The notes beneath the pieces were generated by a model. That model saw only the letters and a program-made list of their open reading frames with translations, was not told the origin of the DNA and did no database searches. Source: Ignavibacteriales bacterium UBA1304 (lineage in GTDB: Bacteria > Bacteroidota > Ignavibacteria > Ignavibacteriales > Ignavibacteriaceae). From it: a stretch of DNA of 64,000 nucleotides. Below, piece after piece: positions 43,277-51,523 of the stretch. The stretch lies in NCBI GenBank assembly GCA_002307295.1, contig DBTY01000055.1, positions 186,001 to 250,000 of the forward strand. Reading direction: 5' to 3'. The first letter of the stretch is position 1. Every line of letters begins with the position of its first letter. A program made the position numbers and the translations under genes.

Positions 43277-45502
43277 TTAAAAAGTAACGCTTGTTACTTT
43301 GCCTGTTATGCTAAAACTCTTTTTTAGCGTTCCGCCGGAATAAGCGCCGCCTACATATAATCCATTTGTATTCGTCCCGGTGGAGGTTCCCCCCGTGTAT
43401 ATATTATACGTTGAACCGCTTTTAATATCTGGAGAAGAAAAAACAAAATAGTAAACGCTGCGAACCGGTTTGAAAGTTACTAAACTGTTGCTTGAAGCGT
43501 CCTGAATATTAAAAATAGTAGAAGCCGAAACTGACGAATTAGCCGTCGCTTTAATAGAATATTGAGACGATGAAGCGCTGGTAGCCTGAATCATATTGCC
43601 GGAATTAGGACCTGAGGCAATTAGAAGTCCGCCGGATATATTAAATGTGCCGTTATAATCAATAGCTACTTCAGGGGCGGAAGGCGGACCGTTAACAATA
43701 ACTGTTCCTCCGGTCATTACAATACTGCCGTTGCTATCAAGGCCGTCCCCTTTTGTAGTATTTACAGAAACAGTTCCTCCGTTAATAGTCATAATGCTAC
43801 CGTCGTTAGATTCGCCTCCGTTTCCTTTTGATGTGTTTATCCCATCATCGCTTGTTGCTACGCTAACAGTGCCGTTGTTGATTGTTATATACGGAGCTTC
43901 AATGCCTTCATACGCTTTAGAGATAGTTATGCTTCCGTTGTTAATTGTAATCGAAACATCCGATTTTATTCCGTCGTCGGCTGATGAAATATTGAATACT
44001 CCATTATCTATAGTAATAGCTCCATCGCACGAAATAGTTTTAGCCTCGTCGTATTCGGCATTATCGCCGCTTCCGGATAAATAGATGCTTGAGCCTGTTG
44101 TTGTAATATTAATATTTGGCGGATTAGCCGAGTTGCCAACATACAGAGTTCCATCAGAAGTAATTCCTCTTCCGCCAGCGCCTGAACTTGAAGTTGTTAT
44201 AGTTCCTCCAAGAATACTTATATTCCCATCGGCCGTAATGCATGTGGAGTGATAGCTGTCTAATACGCCTGTAGAATTTTTATATGTCGCGCCTGCGCCG
44301 GAAGCGGTAATGTTAATTGTTCCGCTGTTAAACTGAATATTCTTATCAGCGGTGATGCCTTTGCCCCCTTTACCCGTGCTTTTAATTATAATATTAGTTC
44401 CGGTAATAGTAATTGAACTATCGCATTTAATAGCGGCACAGTAGGAGGGGTCGTAACCAGAGCCTGAAGATTCCAGGACTGCGTTGCCGGAAGCGTTAAC
44501 TGTAATATTCCCTGAACCAAGAGTCATATTCTGTCCGGCGTTTAGTCCTTTTGATTTATCTCCTGCAACAGTAACGTTTATTTCAGCATTAGAAATATCC
44601 ATGGTAGTCAAACTCTGAATTCCATCAGAAGACGCTACCGTTGTATTTGTCGTAACAGAACCGCCAGTAATACTAACAAAGCCTTCGTCAGCGTCAATTG
44701 CATCGCCTGAAGCAGTAACGTTAATTGTTCCGCTTTGAACTGTAATGCCGTCCTTAGGATGGATGCCATCTTTGGCGGCGCTTTTAATAATTAAAGTAGC
44801 GCTTGCAAATGTTATTGCGTCCTTGCTGTAAAGCGCATGTTTATCTGCGCCAATGCCGTTAATTATAAGACTTCCTGTTCCGCTAAATATAATATCGCCT
44901 TTACTAAAAAATGCTGCATTCTGATCTTCCGTAACGCCGCTATCATTTACATAAGTATCGGAATAAGAGGAGCCGTCAGTCAATGTGTTTGTAGCGCCGT
45001 CGACAAGAATTAAAGATAATTTTTTACCCGACTGGTTATTTATTGCCGGACCTGACTGCGCAGTGATGTTCGCATTATCCAGAATCAAATTATACTTTAC
45101 GCTGCTATAAATTTTTAGAGCTCCGTTTGTGGTCGTTCCTGAAATTTTATAATTCAGGTTTTGCGTGGTAGAAGTTGAAGAGATTAGCACATTTGCGCCC
45201 GTAGCCGTAACCGAAACATTTTCGAAAGCCAACGGATTAGTGATAGAAACAGAATTACCCGTAAAATTTATGCGGATAGTATCAGAATCTTCGGCAAATG
45301 ATACGCTGTCAATCTGAGAAACTGGAAAGCTTGTTTGTACGCCTCCAGAGCTTATAACAAGAGAATCATTGTAGCTTTTCCATGATACAGAAGATAGAGG
45401 GACGCCCAAAGTTACATTATCCGACTTGTGGATATACATTTTACTCTGCGCAAGAAATACGCCGCAAAACGCAAGACACATGAACAAAATCATTTTTTTC
45501 AT
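43277..45502 (-). CDS. Secreted right-handed beta-helix, Cthe_2159-like carbohydrate-binding protein
   Basis: A 741-residue exported protein. A signal peptide (ending LAQS) is followed by the module KMYIHKSDNVTLGVPLSSVS and FPVSQIDSVSF (about 20-75). The main part (about 80-640) is a parallel beta-helix with repeated ITINNGSI/ITGGTV-type turns and the words DGIHPKDGITV, DAIDADEGFVSI, DDGIKSDVSIT and DDGINTSKGNG. That pattern matches the Cthe_2159 family, a carbohydrate-binding beta-helix first described from Clostridium thermocellum as binding cellulose and acidic sugars. No T9SS tail and no catalytic residues are seen. It is first in the three-gene group; surface polysaccharide binding is inferred. 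Confidence 0.8.
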   Translation of the reverse strand: MKKMILFMCLAFCGVFLAQSKMYIHKSDNVTLGVPLSSVSWKSYNDSLVISSGGVQTSFPVSQIDSVSFAEDSDTIRINFTGNSVSITNPLAFENVSVTATGANVLISSTSTTQNLNYKISGTTTNGALKIYSSVKYNLILDNANITAQSGPAINNQSGKKLSLILVDGATNTLTDGSSYSDTYVNDSGVTEDQNAAFFSKGDIIFSGTGSLIINGIGADKHALYSKDAITFASATLIIKSAAKDGIHPKDGITVQSGTINVTASGDAIDADEGFVSITGGSVTTNTTVASSDGIQSLTTMDISNAEINVTVAGDKSKGLNAGQNMTLGSGNITVNASGNAVLESSGSGYDPSYCAAIKCDSSITITGTNIIIKSTGKGGKGITADKNIQFNSGTINITASGAGATYKNSTGVLDSYHSTCITADGNISILGGTITTSSSGAGGRGITSDGTLYVGNSANPPNINITTTGSSIYLSGSGDNAEYDEAKTISCDGAITIDNGVFNISSADDGIKSDVSITINNGSITISKAYEGIEAPYITINNGTVSVATSDDGINTSKGNGGESNDGSIMTINGGTVSVNTTKGDGLDSNGSIVMTGGTVIVNGPPSAPEVAIDYNGTFNISGGLLIASGPNSGNMIQATSASSSQYSIKATANSSVSASTIFNIQDASSNSLVTFKPVRSVYYFVFSSPDIKSGSTYNIYTGGTSTGTNTNGLYVGGAYSGGTLKKSFSITGKVTSVTF

Positions 45503-45660
45503 AGTTTTAGTAATTCCTGTATAATTTTCATTTAGTTAGACGACAGTTATTTCAAAAACTTGCGTGCCAAGAAAAAACATAATAATTAGTTAATTGTGAA
45601 AAAATAAACTATATGAGAATATTAATAAATTTGATAAACATCAAACAAAAACAACACGTC

Positions 45661-45687
45661 TTCGTAGCATAGGTTTTAACATTCGCA
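45661..45687. repeat. Solitary half element of family B repeat
   Basis: TTCGTAGCATAGGTTTTAAC plus seven more bases match the second half of the 41.7-42.1 kb repeat unit (TTCGTAGCGTAGGTTTTAAC) with one mismatch in the first 20 bases and a few later. Confidence 0.75.
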
Positions 45688-45816
45688 TTTTCTCAAATTA
45701 TCTCCTGATTCATAAATAACTGAGCCTATTTATCATACAAATTTCTTTTAAACTCAACATTTTTACTTCTTCCAGTTGTTTTTTACTGTTTTTTTTCTAA
45801 AAAAATCCTTTCAGGA

Positions 45817-45847
45817 CTTGACTTTTTAGGATAGAATACTAAATTAT
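45817..45847 (+). promoter_or_regulatory. Candidate promoter for glnB-amt operon
   Basis: CTTG (45817-45820), 19 bases, then TAAATTAT (45840-45847) resembles the TTTG-N19-TAnnTTTG form; it also reads TTGACT-16-TAAATT. The leader to the ATG would be about 100 bases. No sigma-54 type GG-N10-GC element is seen. Confidence 0.35.
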
Positions 45848-45953
45848 TAATGTAATTTATTAATTTATCCTTACTTATTAAGGTTGTAATCATTTTGAGC
45901 TTATTATTTGAAAGATTATAAGATCATTTTATTAATAATTGAAAGGAACGCAG

Positions 45954-46292
45954 ATGAAAAAAATAGAGGCAATCATACGCCCCCACAAACTCACAGACGT
46001 GAGGGAAGCGCTGCTTGACGCCGGGATAAAGGGAATGACTATATACGAAATCCGCGGCATTGGAAGACAAAAAGGTCATACGGAAATTTACCGCGGTTCG
46101 GAGTATCATATCGATTTTATCCCTAAAGTTAAAATTGATGTGGTAGTTAAAGACGCCGACGCAGAAAACGTGGTTTCCACTATCATCAAATCCGCTAAAA
46201 CCGGAGAGGTGGGCGACGGTAAGATTTTTATTTCTACCATCGACGAAGTAATACGGGTAAGAACTGAAGAGCTTGGCGAAAACGCTCTTTAA
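45954..46292 (+). CDS. glnB: Nitrogen regulatory PII protein
   Basis: A 112-residue PII protein that senses 2-oxoglutarate and ADP/ATP and controls ammonium uptake. IRGIGRQKGHTEIYRGSEY holds the T-loop with Tyr51, the usual uridylylation site. GDGKIFISTIDEVIRVRT is the C-loop/B-loop signature. The ATG at 45954 is chosen because AAAGGA lies before it; a TTG five codons upstream overlaps that site. It is followed 31 bases later by an ammonium transporter, so a GlnK-type role (gating AmtB) is likely; the symbol could equally be glnK. Confidence 0.93.
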   Translation: MKKIEAIIRPHKLTDVREALLDAGIKGMTIYEIRGIGRQKGHTEIYRGSEYHIDFIPKVKIDVVVKDADAENVVSTIIKSAKTGEVGDGKIFISTIDEVIRVRTEELGENAL

Positions 46293-46323
46293 TTTTTTGG
46301 TTTTTAATTAAAAAGGAGAAAAC

Positions 46324-47895
46324 ATGAAGATATCTATTTTAACAAAACCATTTTTTGCTGTTATGATTCTTATGGTTGGTTTATTAATTTTTGAGGGACA
46401 AAGTTTATACGCTCAATCCACGCCTGACCCTACGGGCGCAAAAACAGGAACAATTAAAGACGTGCCTGCCGCTAAAGCCGGCGAGCCTACTCTTACCGAA
46501 GTAGCCGATGCCGTAGGCCATAGTAAAATTGCGGCTAATATAATGTGGACGTTAATTGCAGCTTTTCTTGTAATGTTTATGCAGGCCGGGTTTGCAATGG
46601 TGGAAACCGGCTTTACCCGCGCTAAAAACGTAGCGCATACTATGGGAATGAATTTTTTGGTTTACGCGCTTGGCATTATAGGATTTTGGATATGCGGGTT
46701 TGCGTTTATGTTCGGCGGCTCCGGCGGAGTTGCGTCGCTCGGTGGAACGCCAGGTTTAACAAACGAATTTACAATTAATCTTTTTGGTAAAACTTTTGGT
46801 TTATTGGGCGCTTCAGGGTTTTTCTTAAACAATCAGGTTTACGACGTCGGCATCTTTACGCTGTTCCTTTTCCAGATGGTTTTTATGGATACTACCGCTA
46901 CTATTCCTACTGGCGCAATGGCTGAGAGATGGAAATTTTCTTCGTTTATAGTTTACGGCTTTTTCATTTCAATGTTTGTCTACCCTATTTTTGGCAACTG
47001 GGTATGGGGCGGCGGATGGCTTGCGACGCTCGGTACAAACTTCGGATTTGGGCATGGTCATGTCGATTTTGCAGGCTCGTCGGTTGTGCATATGGTAGGC
47101 GGAGTGGCCGCTTTAGCTGGCGCAATAGTACTTGGACCAAGAATTGGCAAGTATGATAAAGACGGAACTTCCAACGCCATACCGGGGCATAACCTGCCAA
47201 TGGCGGTAATAGGCACTTTTATTTTAGCATTTGGATGGTTCGGTTTTAATGCCGGTTCTTCGCTTTCCGGCAACGATTTTAGAATTGGTATTGTAGCTAC
47301 AAACACGATGCTTGCTTCGGCGGCAGGAGCGCTTGCTGCAACTTTCTATATGTGGATCAGGTATAAAAAACCAGATCCCAGTATGATGGCTAACGGAATG
47401 CTTGCCGGTTTAGTGGCTATCACAGCTCCCTGCGCTTTTGTTAATTCATTTGCGGCAGTTTTAATTGGAACAGTTTCAGGAATTCTTGTAGTTCTTGCAG
47501 TTTTCTTTATTGATCAGAAATTAAAAATCGACGATCCTGTTGGCGCAATTGCAGTTCACGGCGTAAACGGATTGTGGGGCATTATTGCTCTTGGCTTATT
47601 TGCAGACGGCTCTTACGGCGACGGCTTGAATGGCGTAGCCGGAGGAGTAAGAGGTTTGTTCTATGGCGATCCATCTCAGTTATTAGCCCAGCTGATTGGC
47701 AGCGCCACATGTATAGTTTTTGTTTTTGCTACAATGTATTCTTTCTTTAAGATTCAGAAAATTTTCTTCGGCATACGGGTTGCCGCCGCAGACGAAATTG
47801 AAGGACTTGACATGCCGGAAATGGGCATGAAAGGTTATGATGATTCCACGGCTCATTCGCAGGAATATATGACCGCGGCAGAAAAAGCTTTTTAA
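46324..47895 (+). CDS. amt: Ammonium transporter with N-terminal signal extension
   Basis: A 523-residue Amt/Rh channel for ammonium. A cleavable-looking signal peptide (ending SLYAQS) and a linker of about 40 residues precede the first core helix (IMWTLIAAFLVMFMQAGFAMVETG). MVFMDTTATIPTGAMAERWKF, SSVVHMVGGVAALAGAIVLG and AIAVHGVNGLWGIIALGLFA include the twin-histidine pore residues. GFAMVETGFTRAKN is the Amt signature. It is co-transcribed with the PII gene and closed by an intrinsic terminator. Confidence 0.96.
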   Translation: MKISILTKPFFAVMILMVGLLIFEGQSLYAQSTPDPTGAKTGTIKDVPAAKAGEPTLTEVADAVGHSKIAANIMWTLIAAFLVMFMQAGFAMVETGFTRAKNVAHTMGMNFLVYALGIIGFWICGFAFMFGGSGGVASLGGTPGLTNEFTINLFGKTFGLLGASGFFLNNQVYDVGIFTLFLFQMVFMDTTATIPTGAMAERWKFSSFIVYGFFISMFVYPIFGNWVWGGGWLATLGTNFGFGHGHVDFAGSSVVHMVGGVAALAGAIVLGPRIGKYDKDGTSNAIPGHNLPMAVIGTFILAFGWFGFNAGSSLSGNDFRIGIVATNTMLASAAGALAATFYMWIRYKKPDPSMMANGMLAGLVAITAPCAFVNSFAAVLIGTVSGILVVLAVFFIDQKLKIDDPVGAIAVHGVNGLWGIIALGLFADGSYGDGLNGVAGGVRGLFYGDPSQLLAQLIGSATCIVFVFATMYSFFKIQKIFFGIRVAAADEIEGLDMPEMGMKGYDDSTAHSQEYMTAAEKAF

Positions 47896-47926
47896 TTCTC
47901 CCGATAATAGTTCTACCTTCAAATCC

Positions 47927-47971
47927 GCAGGATGTTATATATTTGCATATATATAGCGTCCTGCTTTTTTT
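47927..47971 (+). terminator. Intrinsic terminator after amt
   Basis: GCAGGATG (47927-47934) pairs with CGTCCTGC (47957-47964) with one G-U, extended inward by an AT-rich TATATA stem, followed by seven T. Confidence 0.88.
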
Positions 47972-48041
47972 ATTAGAAAAGCAGATATATCATACTGGAA
48001 GTATTCCATAAAGAATTTGCTCTTATTAAATAAGTATGTTA

Positions 48042-48084
48042 GTCAGCCTGAGCGAAGCCGCGCTTCGACTTTGCTCAGCGTGAC
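48042..48084. repeat. Family C hairpin repeat, copy 1
   Basis: GTCAGCCTGAGCGAAG at the left and GCTCAGCGTGAC at the right form an interrupted stem (GTCA/TGAC and CTGAGC/GCTCAG). It resembles the GTCATTCTGAGCGAAGCGAAG-type dispersed repeat common in related genomes; copies 2 and 3 lie at 50262-50319 and 53009-53045. Confidence 0.75.
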
Positions 48085-48210
48085 AAGCTCTTAGCAATAC
48101 AAAAACAAAAATTCTATTTGCAGCGCTACTCATTGCCGCTAATTTTTCTTATCTCGCATCATCTCAAAAATATTACGCAAATAACGATTATATATAGGGA
48201 TAAAAATATG

Positions 48211-48243
48211 TTTCTAATTAGTTAAAAAATATTCCTATTTTTG
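48211..48243 (+). promoter_or_regulatory. Candidate Bacteroidota-type promoter for lipoprotein gene
   Basis: TTTC (48211-48214), 21 bases, TATTTTTG (48236-48243), matching TTTG-N21-TAnnTTTG with one mismatch. The ATG is 24 bases downstream. Confidence 0.45.
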
Positions 48244-48267
48244 TAGAAATAATAATAAGATTCCAAA

Positions 48268-49443
48268 ATGAAATTTAGATTTTTAATAATACTCTTGTTA
48301 TGCTCTCTTACGGGATGCAGCCATTTATTTAAAAACGACTCGCAGAAGCAGCAGGTTTATGGTCCGCAGATTTTATCTTTGGTTAAGGACGCTTTAAACG
48401 GCAATGCAGGCGCTAACGATTCCTTATCAAAGCTTATTGATATGAAGCTGCCTTTAAGCGGAAACTACAACCAGGTTTCGGTTGACAGCATACAGGATTA
48501 TGCAAACGGAAGAATTTATTTTGTTCTTCTTGAGCACCCTATACCTACTTATAACAGATTTGCCATATATGGCGGTTCCGGACGCTGCTACCTGCTTGAT
48601 AAATCATTAGACGGAAATCTTAAAACCTCTGTTTATAAATCAGGCGGAGGCGTTTTTATTCAGGTAGAGGAAGATTTTGTTTCTAAAGACGATCTTCAGC
48701 TTGTGCGCAAATCGCTATATCTTGTTTCAGGCGATACGGCCTCGCTTGCTTTCCGCGATTTTAGCGAATTGAAAAACGGCAAAAAAAGTTTTATCCAGAA
48801 TATAGAATCATTTACAAAGGATTCTATTTCCACTGCAATTAACTTTGGCAAAACGCAGGACGCGGACGTTTTTGTTTTTGACCGTCAAACGCTTAAGTAT
48901 ACAAGCAGAGCGAATAAATTTCAAAAAACGGTTCTTGACGAAATTAACAACTACGGCAAAATAGTTATTAAACCGCAAATTGTAGACGAGCAATCGGCTC
49001 TTGAAGCCGCAGGCGTAAAAGTAAAAAGGGATTCCGTGCAGAGTATAAATAATTTTCAAAATGATGAAGACGGATTTTCTCTGTACATTCCGGAAGAATG
49101 GAAAGTCATAAAAAACTTTAATATCCCTGGAAATTTAAAAATTCACGCTAAAGGCACATATTTTCTGAACAACAGCAAAGGCGCAAGATTTTATGTAGTA
49201 AAAATAGCGCAGGGAGATTCGGCGGAGTCCTATGTAAATTATCCGTTTTCAAATTTTGTAAAGGGCAAATATACAGTCAGGTTTACTGAAAAGATTATTA
49301 CAGGCAATAATCTCTACTTATATTTTGAGATAAGCTGTAAAGGAAAGAATTTTCTGTTGTTCTTCGAAATGCCTAAACTGGTTTACGAAGAGAATAAACC
49401 TACATTTCAATCAATCATTAACTCATTTGAAATTAACGCGTAA
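48268..49443 (+). CDS. Lipoprotein of unknown function
   Basis: A 391-residue lipoprotein with a classic lipobox (LLCSLTGC, Cys17). The N-terminal two thirds contain beta strands with YFVLLEHPIPTYNRFAIYGG and a DLQLVRKSLYLVSGDTASLAF segment. The last 130 residues (from DGFSLYIPEEWKVIKNF) resemble a PsbP-like domain, a fold used in several bacterial envelope lipoproteins. No catalytic motif is seen. It is followed within 2 bases by a small gene and sixA, so the three form an operon. Function unknown. Confidence 0.75.
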   Translation: MKFRFLIILLLCSLTGCSHLFKNDSQKQQVYGPQILSLVKDALNGNAGANDSLSKLIDMKLPLSGNYNQVSVDSIQDYANGRIYFVLLEHPIPTYNRFAIYGGSGRCYLLDKSLDGNLKTSVYKSGGGVFIQVEEDFVSKDDLQLVRKSLYLVSGDTASLAFRDFSELKNGKKSFIQNIESFTKDSISTAINFGKTQDADVFVFDRQTLKYTSRANKFQKTVLDEINNYGKIVIKPQIVDEQSALEAAGVKVKRDSVQSINNFQNDEDGFSLYIPEEWKVIKNFNIPGNLKIHAKGTYFLNNSKGARFYVVKIAQGDSAESYVNYPFSNFVKGKYTVRFTEKIITGNNLYLYFEISCKGKNFLLFFEMPKLVYEENKPTFQSIINSFEINA

Positions 49444-49444
49444 A

Positions 49445-49732
49445 ATGTATAAACTTTTAGTATTATTAAAACAGACCGACGATAAAGATACGCTTGAGGC
49501 GTTTTCAGGAAAAGTAAAGAACTATCTCTCTGAATTATCTGGTAAAGAAATTAAAACGGGCGAAATTGAACCGGATATACTTAGCGGCAGTAAATATATA
49601 AAAAGTTACGAACTTGAAACGACTTCGCAGGAAACGGTGCAACAATTATTACAAACTAAAACAGGCAGGGAGCTAAGCGCTGAGCTATTAAACTTTAGCA
49701 GTTCTATTATTCCCCTGTTTATAAACTACTAA
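49445..49732 (+). CDS. Small protein of unknown function
   Basis: A 95-residue protein. The ATG at 49445 follows the lipoprotein stop by one base; an upstream TTG in the same frame would overlap the lipoprotein gene. MYKLLVLLKQTDDKDTLEAF and the late ...LLQTKTGRELSAELLNFSSS suggest a small alpha/beta ferredoxin-like (EthD/dimeric barrel) fold, but no family is recognised. It lies between the lipoprotein and sixA genes with 1- and 8-base gaps. Confidence 0.65.
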   Translation: MYKLLVLLKQTDDKDTLEAFSGKVKNYLSELSGKEIKTGEIEPDILSGSKYIKSYELETTSQETVQQLLQTKTGRELSAELLNFSSSIIPLFINY

Positions 49733-49740
49733 AGGACGAC

Positions 49741-50223
49741 ATGAAAATATATCTTATAAGGCACGGCGACGCTGAACACGGCTCTTTATCTAAAAGCGAT
49801 TTTGAAAGAGAACTTACTCCTTCTGGAATTGAAAAACTTAAATATGCCGCGGCCGGTTGGAAACAATTTATTAAACCATTTGATTTTATTGCAACCTCCC
49901 CTTTAAAACGCGCTATTCAAACCACTAATATAATTGCGGAAGCCTATGGCCTGAGCGATAAAATAATAATTGAAAACAGATTAGCATGCGGTTCAAGAAC
50001 CGAAGACATTATTAATATAGCTAACTCAATAGACGCTGATAGAATTGCTTTTGTAGGACACGAACCTGATTTGTCGGCTCATATTGCTAATTTAGTCTCT
50101 GGCGGAAACGCAAACTTTGAGTTTAGAAAAGGGATGATTGCAAGAATTGAGTTTGGCGGAAAAGTAAGATTTTCACGCGGAGTGTTGCAGTTTCTGATCC
50201 CCTGCGAAGTATTCTTAAAATAA
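49741..50223 (+). CDS. sixA: Phosphohistidine phosphatase SixA-like
   Basis: A 160-residue histidine-phosphatase-superfamily protein. LIRHGDAEHG (5-14) supplies the catalytic H8, SPLKRAIQTTNII contains the second arginine, and FVGHEPDLSAHI contributes the late histidine. The length and absence of extra domains match SixA, which removes phosphate from His residues of phosphotransfer (Hpt) domains. An Hpt-containing protein is encoded nearby at 51524-52672, a possible target, but on the other strand. Confidence 0.87.
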   Translation: MKIYLIRHGDAEHGSLSKSDFERELTPSGIEKLKYAAAGWKQFIKPFDFIATSPLKRAIQTTNIIAEAYGLSDKIIIENRLACGSRTEDIINIANSIDADRIAFVGHEPDLSAHIANLVSGGNANFEFRKGMIARIEFGGKVRFSRGVLQFLIPCEVFLK

Positions 50224-50261
50224 GAGAACATCTTTTTATTTAAAATGGTACAAGACTGGAA

Positions 50262-50319
50262 GTCATTCTGAGCGATAGTCGAAGAATGACGCCGCGCTTC
50301 AACTTGCGTTCAGCGTGAC
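50262..50319. repeat. Family C hairpin repeat, copy 2
   Basis: GTCATTCTGAGCGATAGTCG begins at 50262, with GTCATTCT closely inverted as AGAATGAC at 50283-50290, and CAGCGTGAC ending the element at 50319. It shares GTCA...CTGAGCGA and CAGCGTGAC with copy 1. Confidence 0.75.
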
Positions 50320-50381
50320 TTTATAATTATTAAACATAACCGACGCTATCTCAATTCTAAAAGCGTTAGTCGATGTAAAAT

Positions 50382-50472
50382 AAAAAAGGGCAGACAGTCA
50401 CACAAAATTACGCTGACCGCTGCTTCCTTCCGGACCTGACGGGGTTGGGCGCTCAATTGTCAACTGCTGCCT
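50382..50472 (-). ncRNA. ffs: Signal recognition particle RNA, small bacterial type, with terminator
   Basis: The minus strand contains GTCAGGTCCGGAAGGAAGCA followed by GC, the universally conserved 4.5S/SRP domain IV loop. The flanks close as a hairpin: GGCAGCAGTTGACAA at the 5' end (50471 downward) pairs with the TGTCTGCC region at the 3' end (50396-50389). A U run of six at 50387-50382 serves as terminator. The total of about 85 bases fits the short 4.5S form without an Alu domain. The 5' end may be off by a few bases. Confidence 0.95.
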
Positions 50473-50505
50473 TTTAAAACTTAGACTTTAAATAAAGTCA
50501 TTATT

Positions 50506-51489
50506 TTATTTATTTGCAATGTCTTTCTTTTTATCCATCAATTTCTTTCTTGTCTGCAAGGTGTTTCTTTCCCAAAATACGCCATCGCTATAGCCCTGTA
50601 TGGAGCCGTCTATTTCCGCAGAAGCGAGTCTTTTTTCAGTAAGGCAGCAATAAGCCTCATCAAGCTCAATGCCAAGGTATTTCCGTCCGAGCTTCTTAGC
50701 CGTAACCTGAGTAGTCCCGGAACCGGCAAACGGATCGAGGACAAAATCTCCTTTATTGCTGCTTGCAAGAATTATCTTAGCCAGTAGTTTCTCCGGCTTC
50801 TGAGTCGGGTGATCCGTATTTTCGGGCATTGACCAGAAAGGAACCGATATATCCGTCCATATATTAGAAGGAGAAGTAATTCTAAAATTTCCTTCCGTCT
50901 CGCTTTGCCAGTCTTTAGGTTTTCCATTTTCAAGGGTATAAGGGGCAAGCACTTTTCTTTTAAGTTTAACGTCGTTAATGTTAAAGACGTATTTATCGGA
51001 CAGAGTGCAAAACCAAATATCTTCTGTGCAGTTTTTCCAATTAGCCTTTGCGCCTCTCCCCTTTTCCCGTTCCCAGGTAATCCGGTTCTGAATTTTAAAA
51101 TATTTTTTAGCCGCATTGTAAATTGAAGAAGACGAATTCCAATCGCAGCAGATATAAACCGACGCATTTGGCTTAAGCAGCCTTACAAGTTTGCCAAGCC
51201 ATCCGTCAACCCAGTCTTCATAATCCTGATTATTTACAGATTTAAATTTTACTGTGTTAAACTTCCTATCCAGATTATACGGCGGATCAATAAACAAAAG
51301 ATCTACAAAAGCGCTAGGCAAAAGCTCGACAGCTTCAAAAAGATTTTGGTTAATAGTTTTATTTGTTATTGCGTTTAGATTAGCTTTTTTCTCTAATTTC
51401 AGTAATCTATTTTTATAAAGGTTAATTTCAGTTTCTGTCAGTTGAATAGTTCTGTTATTTTTTGCTCTCATATTATTAAGTAAAGCCAT
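50506..51489 (-). CDS. Orphan DNA N6-adenine methyltransferase, beta-type motif order
   Basis: A 327-residue site-specific methyltransferase. Catalytic motif IV DPPYN (68-72) comes before the target-recognition region, and the AdoMet motif I DPFAGSGTT (252-260) comes late, with HPTQKPEKLL (227-236) between. This order is the beta class. DPPY points to N6-methyladenine rather than N4-methylcytosine (SPPY). No restriction endonuclease gene is adjacent on either side, so it looks like a solitary methyltransferase for regulation or self-protection. An alternative start at MRAKN (51471) is possible. The recognition sequence is not predictable here. Confidence 0.88.
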   Translation of the reverse strand: MALLNNMRAKNNRTIQLTETEINLYKNRLLKLEKKANLNAITNKTINQNLFEAVELLPSAFVDLLFIDPPYNLDRKFNTVKFKSVNNQDYEDWVDGWLGKLVRLLKPNASVYICCDWNSSSSIYNAAKKYFKIQNRITWEREKGRGAKANWKNCTEDIWFCTLSDKYVFNINDVKLKRKVLAPYTLENGKPKDWQSETEGNFRITSPSNIWTDISVPFWSMPENTDHPTQKPEKLLAKIILASSNKGDFVLDPFAGSGTTQVTAKKLGRKYLGIELDEAYCCLTEKRLASAEIDGSIQGYSDGVFWERNTLQTRKKLMDKKKDIANK

Positions 51490-51523
51490 CGGCAGGTTAT
51501 TCTTTAGAACTGGTGAAATATAA

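Larger units (their letters stand above)
45503..45953. other. Divergent intergenic region, 45.5-45.95 kb
   Basis: About 450 AT-rich bases between the beta-helix gene (minus) and the PII gene (plus). It holds one repeat half element (45661-45687), a candidate promoter for the PII operon (45817-45847) and about 100 bases of leader. I see no ORF, tRNA or known riboswitch in it. Confidence 0.6.
47972..48267. other. Intergenic region after amt terminator
   Basis: About 300 bases that hold a family C hairpin repeat (48042-48084) and a candidate promoter (48211-48243). No gene is supported in it. Confidence 0.55.

Noticed and set aside
45503..45953. Riboswitch or sigma-54 promoter in the PII leader
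   Set aside because: No known riboswitch core and no GG-N10-GC element could be found; only short weak hairpins.
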